In this document: in pieces, positions 16,280 through 25,998 of the stretch
Position numbering within the stretch: the first letter of the stretch is position 1
Layout of the letters: the number at the start of each line of letters is the position of its first letter
NCBI GenBank assembly: GCA_035489015.1
Contig: DATHKR010000210.1
Span: 1 to 64,000, forward strand
Reading direction: 5' to 3'
Length of the DNA: 64,000 nucleotides
From: DATFRY01 sp035489015
Lineage (GTDB): Bacteria > Myxococcota_A > Polyangia > Haliangiales > Haliangiaceae
Notes under the pieces: model-generated
Seen by the model: the letters and a program-made list of their open reading frames with translations, nothing else
The model's database searches: none
What the model was told of the DNA's origin: nothing
Translations under genes and position numbers: made by a program

Positions 16280-19216
16280 TCAGATCGTGCCGGTCAAGAG
16301 CAGCCAGGTCTCGCCGATCCCGCCGCGGGTGACGCCGCGAGCATAGCCGAGGTCGAGGGAGCCGGGCAGCAAGTAGCCCAGGGTGAAGTCGAGGCGCAGC
16401 GCGGCGCCCACCCCGACCTTGACCTCCGATGCGTCGATCTCCCCCTCGAACGCGTTGCCAGCGTCGGCCAGCGCGGCGACGTGCAGGCGGCGCAGGTAGA
16501 ACGGCAGGGTCGAGATCCCGCGCTCGATGTCCCACAGCTCCTGCCGCACCTCGACGTTGGCGAGGTGGTACTGCTGGCCGACCGCGAAGCGGGGCGGGAA
16601 CCCGCGCAGGTATCCGGTCGACCCCGCGCGCACGTTGTCGATGAGCGAGCGGACCAGGTCCTGCGAGTCGGGCACGCCGCCGAGCGCGAACTGCTCCACT
16701 CGCGGCCGGTCGGTGGTGCGCAGGCCGCCGGTCAGGCGCACCATGACCGCCGGCACCGACGGCAGCGGGATCTGCCGGAACCAGGTCGCCCGGTAGGTCA
16801 GCGTCAGCGAGCGGGCCGCCGACCCGAGCGACGGGTGATCGACCCGCAGCGACGCGCCCAGATCTTTGCCGTACTGCGGCCCGAGGGTGTAGGTGAAGCC
16901 CTTGGTGTCGGAGTAGCCCCAGCGCAGCGCGAGCCCGGCCAGGAACAGGTCGGTCTCGGGCACGCGCGGCACCGGGTCGTTCGGGTCGTTCTCGTGCAGC
17001 GCGCCGTCCAGGTTGCGCAGCCAGTCGACGTCGTAGTCGACGCTGAGCGACGACGACGCGTCGGGCGCGCGGAATACCGGCAGGCCGACCCCGAGGGTGG
17101 CGCGCAGCGCCTCCTCGTCGAAGCGGAGGTTGACCCCGTCGACGATGTAGCCGCCGCGCTTGGCGACCGCGCGGGTCGCGGTCAGGCCGATGCTCGGCCA
17201 CAGCCGGCGGTACGAGTAAGAGCCGCCGACGTTGACCCCGCGGTAGTCGAGCCCGACGGTGCCGACCAGGTCGTAGTGGTGGTGGCCGACCACGTCGTCG
17301 CCGAAGGTGCGCACGTCGAGCGCCTGGCCGAGCGAGTTCACGACCAGGCCGATCTCGTACGAGGTGGGTGCGAGCGTCTCGAGCGGGCGGTACGGCCGCG
17401 GCGCCGACACCGCGAACTCGTCGTCGCCGATCACCACCGGGTCCGGGCGGTCGTCGATGGCCGGCGGCGCCTCGGTCCAGCTCGCCGGATCGAGCTCGAT
17501 CTCGTACAGCTCGTTGCCGTCGGCGGCGAAGCCCTGGTAGACCATGCGGCGCCCGTCGGGCGACACCTCGGGGCCGAGCGCGCAGCCGATGACGTCGGTC
17601 ACCTGCCACAGCCGATCGGTGGCCAGCTCCCAGGCGTAGACGTTGTAGATGCCGGTCCGGTCGCTGGAGAAGTAGAGGTAGCGCCCGTCCGGGCTCCAGG
17701 CCGGCTCGACGTCGAGGGCGCGATCGCGGACCAGCTGGCGCACCGCGCCGGTGGCCACGTCGACCACCAGGATGTCGCGGGTGCCGCCCTCGCGCCAGGC
17801 CGAGAAAGCGATGCGGCGGCCGTCGGGCGACCAGTCGGGTGAGAAGGCCTGATCGAAGCGCGACTCGCCGGACCACACCACGCGCGCGCGCGCCTCCGGC
17901 CGGTTCGGGATCACCGCCAGCTGGCGCCGGCTGCGCCCGTTCATCACAAAGGCGACCTGGGCCTCGTCGGGCGACACCGCCGGATCGCTGACCCGCATGC
18001 CGTGGGTCAGCATGGTCATGGCGCCCGACGCGCGGTCCCAGCGGAACAGCTCCTGGAACTCGTAGCTGGTCCGGTAGCTGGCGGTCTGCTCGACCACCAT
18101 CGATCCGTCGCCGAGCATGTCGAACTGGCCGGTGCGCTCCAGGACCACGTAGGTGCTCGACCGTCCGGCGTTGTCGCCGACCGGCATGGTGCGGAACTGG
18201 CCCAGGCTGTAGCCGTCGCCGCGCTGCCACACGATCGCGCGCCCGTCGGCGGTGTAATGCGGGTTGAGGTTGTTCTCGCCGGTGAAGGTGAGCCGGCGGC
18301 CCTCGCGCCGGCCGCGCCGCTCGACCGCCTCGGCCTCGAGGCCGTAGCGCGCCTCGCGATAGGCCCGCCACTCGCCGTACAGGTCGACGAAGCTGCGCCC
18401 GGTGACCCGCTCGATGCTGCGGTTGAGGCCGTACGGGATCGCGCTCGATCCGTAGTCGTGCGACATGGCCGCGGCCTTGTCGTCGCCGTGGCGGTCGAAG
18501 ACGTACTTGAGGAAGTACGAGCCGTACAGGTAAGCGGCGTTGGCGTGCGGCCAGCCGCGCGGGCCGGTCGACACCTCGTCGAGCCGGCGGTCGTTCTCCT
18601 CGAGGGTCGCGACTCGCAGGTAGGTGTCGAACAGGGCGTTGCGGGTGCGCCCGGACGCCGAGCGCTTGGACTCCTCGTAGGTCGCAAGCCCCTCGATCAC
18701 CCAGCGCGGCTGGGCCTGGTTGGGCGCCCACACCTTGCCCATCAGCCGGTTCACCACCGCCGGCAGCCCGCCGATGGTGTCGAGGTGGACGACGTGCGTG
18801 TACTCGTGGGAGGTCAGGTTGTAGAGCCAGTTGTCGGTGTCGGCCAGGGCCGAGGTGTCGGGCGGCGCCGACGCGAACAGGACGATCCGGTTGCGCGGCA
18901 CCACGCTGGCGAAGCCGTTGGTCCCGTCGGTGTCGTCCTCGAGCACGATGTGGGTCTTGCCCGACGGCGAGTGGCGCAGCGCGGCGCTGAGGGTCGCGTG
19001 AGCGCGCTCGGCCGACACCGCGACGCGGCGGGCGACGTCGCCGAGCGGCTCGTGATAGTGGACCTCGAAGTGCTCCGTCTCGATCGTGCGCCACACCATC
19101 GACGGATCGCCGGCGCGCGCGCGGCGCGGCCCGGCGGCGAGGACGAGCGCGGCCAGCGCGGCGCATGCGGCGAGGCCGGCGCTCGGGCGCCTCGTCGGGA
19201 CGGCTGCGGCGGCCAC
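16280..19216 (-). CDS. exported zinc metalloprotease-like, TolB-type propeller and outer-membrane barrel protein
   Basis: A 978-residue multi-domain envelope protein. After a signal peptide (about 1-36) comes a peptidase-MA-like domain with HEYTH (H137, E138, H141) and a downstream Glu in WVIEGLATY (E175), the gluzincin pattern. Residues about 295-600 contain PD40/WD40-like propeller blades (SPDEAQVAFV, SPDWSPDGRRIAFS, EPAWSPDGRYLYFSS, SPDGRRMVY). From about 640 the sequence alternates as amphipathic strands (SLSVDYDVDWL, RLDFTLGYL) and looks like a surface-antigen/BamA-type barrel, ending with a hydrophobic LLLTGTI. The GTG start was chosen because TACAAT lies eight bases upstream and the signal peptide follows directly. 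Such fusions are known as uncharacterised proteins; the substrate is unknown. Confidence 0.78.
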   Translation of the reverse strand: MAAAAVPTRRPSAGLAACAALAALVLAAGPRRARAGDPSMVWRTIETEHFEVHYHEPLGDVARRVAVSAERAHATLSAALRHSPSGKTHIVLEDDTDGTNGFASVVPRNRIVLFASAPPDTSALADTDNWLYNLTSHEYTHVVHLDTIGGLPAVVNRLMGKVWAPNQAQPRWVIEGLATYEESKRSASGRTRNALFDTYLRVATLEENDRRLDEVSTGPRGWPHANAAYLYGSYFLKYVFDRHGDDKAAAMSHDYGSSAIPYGLNRSIERVTGRSFVDLYGEWRAYREARYGLEAEAVERRGRREGRRLTFTGENNLNPHYTADGRAIVWQRGDGYSLGQFRTMPVGDNAGRSSTYVVLERTGQFDMLGDGSMVVEQTASYRTSYEFQELFRWDRASGAMTMLTHGMRVSDPAVSPDEAQVAFVMNGRSRRQLAVIPNRPEARARVVWSGESRFDQAFSPDWSPDGRRIAFSAWREGGTRDILVVDVATGAVRQLVRDRALDVEPAWSPDGRYLYFSSDRTGIYNVYAWELATDRLWQVTDVIGCALGPEVSPDGRRMVYQGFAADGNELYEIELDPASWTEAPPAIDDRPDPVVIGDDEFAVSAPRPYRPLETLAPTSYEIGLVVNSLGQALDVRTFGDDVVGHHHYDLVGTVGLDYRGVNVGGSYSYRRLWPSIGLTATRAVAKRGGYIVDGVNLRFDEEALRATLGVGLPVFRAPDASSSLSVDYDVDWLRNLDGALHENDPNDPVPRVPETDLFLAGLALRWGYSDTKGFTYTLGPQYGKDLGASLRVDHPSLGSAARSLTLTYRATWFRQIPLPSVPAVMVRLTGGLRTTDRPRVEQFALGGVPDSQDLVRSLIDNVRAGSTGYLRGFPPRFAVGQQYHLANVEVRQELWDIERGISTLPFYLRRLHVAALADAGNAFEGEIDASEVKVGVGAALRLDFTLGYLLPGSLDLGYARGVTRGGIGETWLLLTGTI

Positions 19217-19224
19217 GGGAGGTC

Positions 19225-19230
19225 ATTGTA
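19225..19230 (-). promoter_or_regulatory. -10-like hexamer TACAAT 8 bp before GTG start (leaderless promoter candidate)
   Basis: Minus-strand TACAAT, five of six matches to TATAAT, is followed by eight bases and the GTG at 19216. It lies one base from the opposing hexamer at 19232-19237, so the two divergent promoters abut. Confidence 0.5.
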
Positions 19231-19231
19231 G

Positions 19232-19237
19232 TAGAGT
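19232..19237 (+). promoter_or_regulatory. -10-like hexamer TAGAGT 7 bp before ATG start (leaderless promoter candidate)
   Basis: TAGAGT is followed by seven bases and the ATG at 19245. No AGGAGG-like sequence precedes the start. The same TAGAGT precedes the biotin carboxylase gene at 31121-31126. Confidence 0.45.
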
Positions 19238-19244
19238 GGGCGCC

Positions 19245-19913
19245 ATGCGGATCGACTTGCTCATCCCTGCCCTGCTGCTCGGCGCGATCGCCTGCGCATC
19301 CCCGCCCTCGACCGACAGCAACACGCCGTCGGGTGGCACTCCGTCGACGCCGGCGCCCGAGCCGACCCCGTCCCCCGAGCCCGGCGGCGGTGCTGGCGGT
19401 GGCGATGGCGGCGCGCGCGCGGCCGCGGTGCCGACCAGCCATCCGCAGTACCAGCGCGTCGAGGGCACGTCGTTCCAGAACGGCTGCTCGGCCGACAGCA
19501 AGTGCTTCACCGGCGGCTGCTCGAGCGAGGTGTGCAGCGCCGAGGAAGGGGTGAGCTCCACGTGCGAGGCGCCGTCGGCCGGATGGCCCAGCGCCGGCGC
19601 GACCTGTGGCTGCGTCGACGGGCAGTGCATCTGGTACAAGGGCGGCTCCGATCCCGCCGGTGAATCGGGCGCGGGCTCGGAATCCAGCTCCGGCCCCGGC
19701 GCCGCGCTTCCCGCGCAGGGCAGCCCCTGCTCGGGCGAGGGCCGCTGCGCGAAGGGCCTGACCTGCGTCACGTACTACGGCATCGCCGGCCCGCGCGGTC
19801 CGGCGATGAAGAGCTGCGAGGTGCGCTGCGGTACCGGCGGTACGTGTCCAGCGGGGCAGAGTTGCACCACCGTGGCGGACGGCCCCGGTCAGGTTTGCCG
19901 ACCCGGTCACTAG
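19245..19913 (+). CDS. eight-cysteine-cluster lipoprotein
   Basis: Lipoprotein of 222 aa: lipobox GAIAC with C17, then a long Pro/Thr/Gly linker (18-60). A compact Cys cluster from about residue 78 reads NGCSADSKCFTGGC, SSEVC, SSTCEAP, ATCGCVDGQC and matches my recollection of the eight-cysteine-cluster domain common in Myxococcota. A second Cys group (CSGEGRCAKGLTC, CEVRCGTGGTCPAGQSC) resembles the short Cys-rich repeats of myxobacterial surface proteins. It is probably disulfide-bonded on the cell surface; no activity is known. Divergent from the 978-aa gene with only 28 bp between the start codons. Confidence 0.8.
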   Translation: MRIDLLIPALLLGAIACASPPSTDSNTPSGGTPSTPAPEPTPSPEPGGGAGGGDGGARAAAVPTSHPQYQRVEGTSFQNGCSADSKCFTGGCSSEVCSAEEGVSSTCEAPSAGWPSAGATCGCVDGQCIWYKGGSDPAGESGAGSESSSGPGAALPAQGSPCSGEGRCAKGLTCVTYYGIAGPRGPAMKSCEVRCGTGGTCPAGQSCTTVADGPGQVCRPGH

Positions 19914-19993
19914 CGCACATGCCCGGGATCGCGGGATAAAAAGCGCGAAAGAGATCGGTAGCTGTACAAGATTCAGCCCCTCAATCTCGCTTC

Positions 19994-20701
19994 ATGAGCT
20001 TTACCCACGCGATCCGGCACGTCGCTTCCAGCGCGCGCTCGTTCGGCCCCGGCGCCGCGCTCCACGAGCTGAAGCAACGCGTCTACAACCGCGTGGTCCC
20101 TCTCCAGGTGCTGCGCGGGATGACCGCGGAGCTGACCCATGTGCCTGCGGCCCTGTTCGACGCCGGCGACTACCGCGGCCGGTTCGCCACTCGCGCCGAG
20201 GTGCTCGCGTGCGCGACCCCCGACTACGAGATGACGCCGGACTTCGCGCGCGACGCGCTCGACCGCGGCGACCGCTGCTTCGCGATGTTCCACGGCAAGC
20301 GGATGGCGAGCCTGGGCTGGTACGCGCGCCAGCCGACTCACATCTCGCGCGGCCTGGTCCTCCACTTCGATCCGGCCTGGGTCTACATGTACAAGGGGTT
20401 CACCCACCCGGACCACCGCGGCAAGCGGCTGCACGGCATCGGCATGAGCCTGGCGCTGCGCGAGCACACCGAGCGCGGCGCGCGCGGGCTCATCTCCTAC
20501 GTCCGGTCGACCAACTTCGCGTCGCTGCGCTCGGTCGAGCGGATGGGCTACCGCATCTTCGGCGACATCTACCTGGCCCGCGTGATGGGCGTGGTCAAGA
20601 CCTGGACCTCGCCCGGCTGCGCCGACCACGGATTTCGCCTGGAGAGCGAGGCCGCGCAGAGCCCGCTGGCCACCTGGACCGCGGTCGAGGCCATCTCGTA
20701 G
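19994..20701 (+). CDS. GNAT-family acetyltransferase-like protein
   Basis: A 235-residue soluble protein with a GNAT acyl-CoA-binding signature: GFTHPDHRGKRLHGIGMSLAL near residues 135-155 matches motif A (RGKRLHGIG), and SYVRSTNFASLRSVERMGYR near 160-185 matches the following strand-helix where a GNAT N-acyltransferase positions the substrate. The pattern N.aSLrs.eRmGyr is typical of GNATs acting on amines. The substrate is unknown. The 80-bp upstream region contains no obvious Shine-Dalgarno and no clear promoter. It is convergent with the enzyme I gene, 18 bp apart. Confidence 0.8.
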   Translation: MSFTHAIRHVASSARSFGPGAALHELKQRVYNRVVPLQVLRGMTAELTHVPAALFDAGDYRGRFATRAEVLACATPDYEMTPDFARDALDRGDRCFAMFHGKRMASLGWYARQPTHISRGLVLHFDPAWVYMYKGFTHPDHRGKRLHGIGMSLALREHTERGARGLISYVRSTNFASLRSVERMGYRIFGDIYLARVMGVVKTWTSPGCADHGFRLESEAAQSPLATWTAVEAIS

Positions 20702-20719
20702 GCCAGCGCGCCGGCCGCA

Positions 20720-22531
20720 TCAGCGCGGAGGCGAGCCCTTCGGGTTCGCCCCGGGGAGGCGCTGCATGTGGTTCCACACCAGCTCCTTCACATCCGGGCC
20801 GCTCGGCAGGTTCAGCGCCTCGCTCGCCATCTCGCGCAGCTCGTGCACCGTGGCGCCGCGGATCAGCTGCTTCACCAGCGGGATCGCGACCGCGTTGGTC
20901 GACAGCTCGGTCAGCCCGAGCCCGAGCAGGAGCGGCACCACGTTCACGTCACCCGCCATCTCGCCGCATAACCCCACCGGGATGCCCGCCGCCTCGGCCG
21001 CCTTGACCACCATGTCGATGAGGCGGAGCAGCGCCGGGTGCATCGAGTCGTACAGGTAAGCCACGTGCTCGTTCACCCGGTCCACCGCGAGGGTGTACTG
21101 GATGAGGTCGTTGGTCCCGATCGAGAAGAAGTCGACCCGGCGGGCCAGGTGGTCGGCCACCATCGCCGCGCTCGGCATCTCGATCATGATGCCGACCTTG
21201 GTGTCCTGCTTGAACGAGATGCCGTCGCGGACCATCTCGTCCTTCACCTCGGCCAGCACTTCGAGCGCGAGCTCCAGCTCCCTGACCCCGGAGATCATCG
21301 GGAACATGATGCGCATGTTGCCGCTCTCGGCCGCGCGCAGGAGCCCGCGCAGCTGCTGCTTGAACAGCGGCCGCACCTGGGTGGTCAGGCACAGCCGGAT
21401 CGAGCGCAGCCCGAGCGCGGGGTTGGCCTCGTGCATCTCCGGCATGAACACGGCCATCTTGTCGGCGCCGAGGTCCATGGTGCGGAACGTGACCGGCTTG
21501 CCGCCCAGCGACTCGATGACCGAGCAGGCGTGGCGGAACTGGTCGTTCTCGTCCGGCACCCGCCCGCCGGTCAGGTACAGGAACTCGGTGCGGAACAGCC
21601 CGACCCCCTCGGCGCCGTAGGCGATCGCGCCGCGGATCTCGTCCTCGTGGTCGATGTTGGCGACCAGCGAGATGCGCACATCGTCGGTGCTGGTGGCCGG
21701 CAGCTCCACGTTGGACAGGAGCGCCACGCCCTGGGCGGCCTCCTGGCGGGCCCGCTCGCGGTAGAGACCGACCGTCTCCGGGCTGGGGTTGAGGACCACC
21801 ACGCCGCTGGTCCCGTCGATCACGATGAGGTCGCCGTTGCCGACCACCGCGGTGATGTCGTCCAGGCCGACCACCGCCGGGATCTCGTGCGCGCGCGCGA
21901 TGATCGCGGTGTGCGAGGTGTTGCCGCCGGCGTCGGTGGCCAGCCCGGCGACCGCGGCCCGGTAGAACTGGGCGGTGTCGGCGGGCGACAGATCGTAGGC
22001 CACCACGATCGCGTCGGGCGGCGGCGTGACCAGGAGGTCCCGGCCCATCAGGTTGCGCAGCACCCGCTCGCCGACGAACTCGACGTCGCTGCGGCGCTCG
22101 CGGAAGTAGTCGTCCTCGATCGAGTCGAACACGCCGCGGATGTGCTCGACCGTCTTGCGCAGCGCCCACTCGGCGTTGACCCCGCGGTCGCGGATGTTGC
22201 GGACCGTCTCGTCGACCAGGTGCTCGTCGTGAAGGATCAGCTGGTGCGCGGTGATGATGTTGTAGTGGTCGTCGAACCGCGCCTCGATCTTCTCCTTGAT
22301 CCGCTCGAGCTGGCGGTCGCTGGCGTCGAGCGCGCGGTGGAAGCGCTCGATCTCGGCGTCGAGCTCGTCGGCCAGGATGTAGCGCTTCGGCACCTTGAGC
22401 CGGCGCCGGTCCATGAGGAACGCGCGGCCGATCGCGATCCCGGGCGCCGCCGCCGTGCCCTTGCGCACCGTCTCGACGACCGGCATCGTGCCGCTCATCA
22501 TCGAGTCGTCGGTGGGCAGGCGCTTGGTCAC
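20720..22531 (-). CDS. ptsI: PTS enzyme I (phosphoenolpyruvate-protein phosphotransferase)
   Basis: Cytoplasmic enzyme that takes phosphate from PEP and passes it to HPr. The 603-residue protein has the HPr-binding helical domain, swivelling phospho-His domain with GGNTSHTAIIAR (active His207) and the PEP-binding TIM barrel with GLFRTEFLYL, GANPALGLRSIR, FSIGTNDLIQYTLA and GLCGEMAGD (catalytic Cys). It has no N-terminal GAF domain, so it is the sugar-type EI rather than EI-Ntr by architecture. The GTG start has GAGGAG seven bases upstream. It is the last gene of the rpoN-hpf-ptsN-hprK-rapZ-HPr-EI run, 18 bp after HPr. Confidence 0.95.
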   Translation of the reverse strand: MTKRLPTDDSMMSGTMPVVETVRKGTAAAPGIAIGRAFLMDRRRLKVPKRYILADELDAEIERFHRALDASDRQLERIKEKIEARFDDHYNIITAHQLILHDEHLVDETVRNIRDRGVNAEWALRKTVEHIRGVFDSIEDDYFRERRSDVEFVGERVLRNLMGRDLLVTPPPDAIVVAYDLSPADTAQFYRAAVAGLATDAGGNTSHTAIIARAHEIPAVVGLDDITAVVGNGDLIVIDGTSGVVVLNPSPETVGLYRERARQEAAQGVALLSNVELPATSTDDVRISLVANIDHEDEIRGAIAYGAEGVGLFRTEFLYLTGGRVPDENDQFRHACSVIESLGGKPVTFRTMDLGADKMAVFMPEMHEANPALGLRSIRLCLTTQVRPLFKQQLRGLLRAAESGNMRIMFPMISGVRELELALEVLAEVKDEMVRDGISFKQDTKVGIMIEMPSAAMVADHLARRVDFFSIGTNDLIQYTLAVDRVNEHVAYLYDSMHPALLRLIDMVVKAAEAAGIPVGLCGEMAGDVNVVPLLLGLGLTELSTNAVAIPLVKQLIRGATVHELREMASEALNLPSGPDVKELVWNHMQRLPGANPKGSPPR

Positions 22532-22549
22532 CGCGGCGCTCCTCTCATC

Positions 22550-22831
22550 TCAGCGGTCCTCGCCGAACTTCGACTCCACCAGCGCGACCAGCGCCTTGCC
22601 TGCCTCCTCGGCCCGGGATCCGCGCGCCTCGACCGTGATCTCGGTGCCGATCGATGCCACCAGCATGAGCACGCCCATGATGCTCTTGCCATTGACCCGC
22701 TGGCCGTCCTTGGTGACCGCCACCTCGCAGGGGTACTTGCTGGCCAGCTGGACGAACTTGGTCGCCGCCCGGGCGTGGAGCCCCAGCTGGTTGCGGATGG
22801 TGACGACAACTTGAAAGTGTTCCTCGCTCAA
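22550..22831 (-). CDS. ptsH: HPr phosphocarrier protein
   Basis: HPr of 93 aa. GLHARAAT carries the phospho-His (H19), and VNGKSIMGVLML carries the regulatory Ser (S50, the Ser46 equivalent) that HPr kinase phosphorylates. The start is inferred as TTG: it places SEEHFQVVV just before the first strand, gives the normal HPr length, and has GAGAG about five bases upstream. A longer in-frame ATG at 22933 would overlap rapZ and add a Cys/Arg-rich stretch unlike any HPr. The gene sits between rapZ and EI, and HprK is encoded two genes upstream, so both His and Ser phosphorylation are possible. Confidence 0.9.
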   Translation of the reverse strand: MSEEHFQVVVTIRNQLGLHARAATKFVQLASKYPCEVAVTKDGQRVNGKSIMGVLMLVASIGTEITVEARGSRAEEAGKALVALVESKFGEDR

Positions 22832-22883
22832 CCCGCTCTCGCTTGGCTCACGACGCCCTCTCGGCTCACGGTTTGTCTCCCAG

Positions 22884-23732
22884 CTATCTCCCAGGTCCGT
22901 GGCGATGCAGATCGCGGTGCCGCACGACCACATCCCACTCCGTACCCAGCCGCCGGTAGAGCTCTTCGACGACGGCGACCGACCGGTGCCGTCCTCCGGT
23001 GCAGCCGACGGCGACCGTCAGATAGAGCTTACCTTCTCTGGCGAAATTGGGCAGCGTGAAGCGCAGGAACCGCTCCAGCTCGTCCACCAATTCCGTCCCC
23101 AGGGCGCTCTGGAGCACGAACTCCGCCACCTTGGGCTCGCGCCCATCACCTGCGCTCAGCTCGGCGACGAAGTACGGATTGGGCAGGAAGCGCACGTCGA
23201 ACACCAGGTCGGAGTCGGCCGGCAGCCCGTGCTTGTACCCGAACGACTGCAGGGTGACCGCCAGGGTGCCTGCGGTGCGACCGTAACGCTCCTGGATGAT
23301 CGCCTTCAGCTCGTGGACGTTGAGCGGACCGCTGTTGACCACGGCCGCGTCCTCGCGCAGGAGGGCCAGGCTCTCCCGGTCGCGGTGGATCCCGTCCGAC
23401 AGCTCGTCGCCGGACAGCGGGTGGCGGCGCCGGGTCTCGGAGTAGCGCCGCAGCAGCACGTCGTCGGGCGCCTCCAGGAAGAGGATGTCGACCCGGTGAC
23501 CCTCGGCGCGCAGGTTGGTGACGATGTCGCGGTACGAGCCGAGGAACATGTGCTGGCGGGCGTCGACCGACAGCGCCACCTCGCCGACGCCGCACGAGGC
23601 CATGAGCGCGACCAGCTCCGGCACCAGCGGGATGGGCATGTTGTCCACGCAGTAGAACTGCATGTCCTCGAGCGCGCGCAGCGCAGTGCTCTTCCCCGCC
23701 CCGGACAGGCCTGTGACCATGACGATGAGCAT
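22884..23732 (-). CDS. rapZ: RNase adapter protein RapZ
   Basis: RapZ (YvcJ/YhbJ) family, 282 aa. Walker A GLSGAGKST is at residues 8-16, Walker B-like VDILFLEAPD near 82-91, and the conserved C-terminal block LTVAVGCTGGRHRSVAVVEE near 245-264. In E. coli RapZ binds GlmY/GlmZ sRNAs and controls GlmS; in other phyla the role is less clear, although nucleotide binding is shared. It lies between hprK (12 bp) and HPr (52 bp), the usual linkage of rapZ with PTS genes. Confidence 0.95.
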   Translation of the reverse strand: MLIVMVTGLSGAGKSTALRALEDMQFYCVDNMPIPLVPELVALMASCGVGEVALSVDARQHMFLGSYRDIVTNLRAEGHRVDILFLEAPDDVLLRRYSETRRRHPLSGDELSDGIHRDRESLALLREDAAVVNSGPLNVHELKAIIQERYGRTAGTLAVTLQSFGYKHGLPADSDLVFDVRFLPNPYFVAELSAGDGREPKVAEFVLQSALGTELVDELERFLRFTLPNFAREGKLYLTVAVGCTGGRHRSVAVVEELYRRLGTEWDVVVRHRDLHRHGPGR

Positions 23733-23744
23733 GCTCGTGTCGAC

Positions 23745-24716
<972 letters not shown>

Positions 24717-24769
24717 GATCTCCCCTCGCGTGTCACGTGGTGTCCGCCTCAGCGCCGGCGCGCCGCCGG

Positions 24770-25231
24770 TCAGTACTTTGCGTCTTCCAGCGCGATGATC
24801 TCGTACATGCCCTCGCCGTCGGCGGCCTCGAGCAGCTGGCGGCGGAACTGGGCGTCCTTGAACACCCGGCTGATGCGGGCCAGCGCCTTGAGGTGCGCGC
24901 CGGTCGAGCTCTCCGGGGCGATCATCACGAAGAAGAGATGGGTCGGCTGCCCGTCCATCGAGCCGAAGTCGACGCCGCCGCGCGAGCGACCCAGACAGGC
25001 AATGATGCCGTCCACGGTGCGCATCTTGCCGTGCGGCACCGCCACCCCCTCACCGATCGCGGTGGAGGCGAGCTCCTCGCGATCGACCAGGACGCGGGTG
25101 AGCTCCTCCGCCTTCAGCTTGCCGTGCCGCTCCGCCAGGTGGCTGGCCAGCTCCCGAAGAACCCCCAGCTTGTTGTCCGCCGCAAGGTCGGGGAAGACCA
25201 TATCCCGCCGGATGAGGTCGACGATTTTCAT
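24770..25231 (-). CDS. ptsN: PTS EIIA-Ntr-type protein
   Basis: EIIA of the fructose/nitrogen-regulatory class, 153 aa. GEGVAVPHGKM contains the active His (H67) that receives phosphate from HPr, and THLFFVMIAPES and HLKALARISRVFKD are typical of the family. Regulatory targets in other bacteria include K+ transporters and sensor kinases. The start was set at MKIVDLI, the normal EIIA-Ntr beginning, rather than 13 codons upstream. It is 65 bp downstream of hpf and 53 bp upstream of hprK on the same strand. Confidence 0.92.
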   Translation of the reverse strand: MKIVDLIRRDMVFPDLAADNKLGVLRELASHLAERHGKLKAEELTRVLVDREELASTAIGEGVAVPHGKMRTVDGIIACLGRSRGGVDFGSMDGQPTHLFFVMIAPESSTGAHLKALARISRVFKDAQFRRQLLEAADGEGMYEIIALEDAKY

Positions 25232-25296
25232 GGGGAGCGGCGGCAGACTAGCACAATGAAACGAAAGCACACGGCTTTCGGGAAAGTCCGGAACGG

Positions 25297-25893
25297 CTAC
25301 GACAGCGCGTTCGCCTCGATCAACCCGTAAGCTCCATCATCTCGTTTATACACGATATTTAGCTGTCCGGTCTGATCGTTGCGGAAGACCAGGAACGGCG
25401 CGTGGAGCAGGTTGAGCTGCATGATCGCCTCGGACGCAGACATCGGCTCGGCTTGCACGGTCTCGCGCGTGATGAGGACCGGGGGGGCCGCGTCATGCGC
25501 CGCGTCGTGGTCGGTGCCCTCGCCGTTGCCGCTGGCCTCGTGCTCGGAGGTCGCCTCGGCCAGGACGCTGTGGACCACCGCGACTCCCTCGAGCTCGCGC
25601 GTCTTGTGGGTGCGCAGCTTGTCCTTGTAGCGCCGGACCTGCCGCTCGATCTTGGCCGAGACCAGATCGATCGACGAGTACATGTTCTCGGTCGTCTCGG
25701 TGCCCGCGATCTTGAAGCCGTTGTGCAGCTGCACGTTGACGTCGACGCGGTGGTGGAAGCGCTCGGTGCTCATGACCACGTGGATCGCGATCGGCTCCGG
25801 GAAGTACCGCCGGATCTTCTCGAGCCGCTCCTTGGCGTACCCCTTGAGGGCGTCGGTGGCTTCCATGTGCCGGAACGTCACGGAGAACTGCAT
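25297..25893 (-). CDS. hpf: ribosome hibernation promoting factor, long form
   Basis: Long HPF of 198 aa. The N-terminal S30AE/RaiA domain (1-100, QFSVTFRHMEATDALKGYA, HHRVDVNVQLHNGF) binds the 30S subunit; a Glu/Asp/His-rich linker (110-140) leads to the C-terminal dimerisation domain (MSASEAIMQLNLLHAPFLVF, IVYKRDDGAYGLIEA). Long HPF drives 100S ribosome dimers in slow growth. The Shine-Dalgarno GAGGGGG at five bases decides the start, excluding the upstream 28 in-frame codons. It follows rpoN by 136 bp, across a hairpin. Confidence 0.95.
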   Translation of the reverse strand: MQFSVTFRHMEATDALKGYAKERLEKIRRYFPEPIAIHVVMSTERFHHRVDVNVQLHNGFKIAGTETTENMYSSIDLVSAKIERQVRRYKDKLRTHKTRELEGVAVVHSVLAEATSEHEASGNGEGTDHDAAHDAAPPVLITRETVQAEPMSASEAIMQLNLLHAPFLVFRNDQTGQLNIVYKRDDGAYGLIEANALS

Positions 25894-25998
25894 GAAGACC
25901 CCCTCGGCCAGGGTTGTACGGCTACTGTTCCCAGTAAAGCGCCCCCGGCCGGGGACGCCAAGGGCCCTCGCTGACATCCTCGCGCCGAAGCGGCGTAT

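Noticed and set aside
18002..19231. Plus-strand open frame of about 409 codons opposite the metalloprotease gene
   Set aside because: Val/Arg/His-rich composition typical of the antisense of GC-rich genes; the opposite strand has HExxH and propeller motifs.
22832..22933. Upstream ATG extension of the HPr gene
   Set aside because: Overlaps the end of rapZ and adds an Arg/Cys-rich stretch unlike HPr proteins; the TTG start gives normal length.
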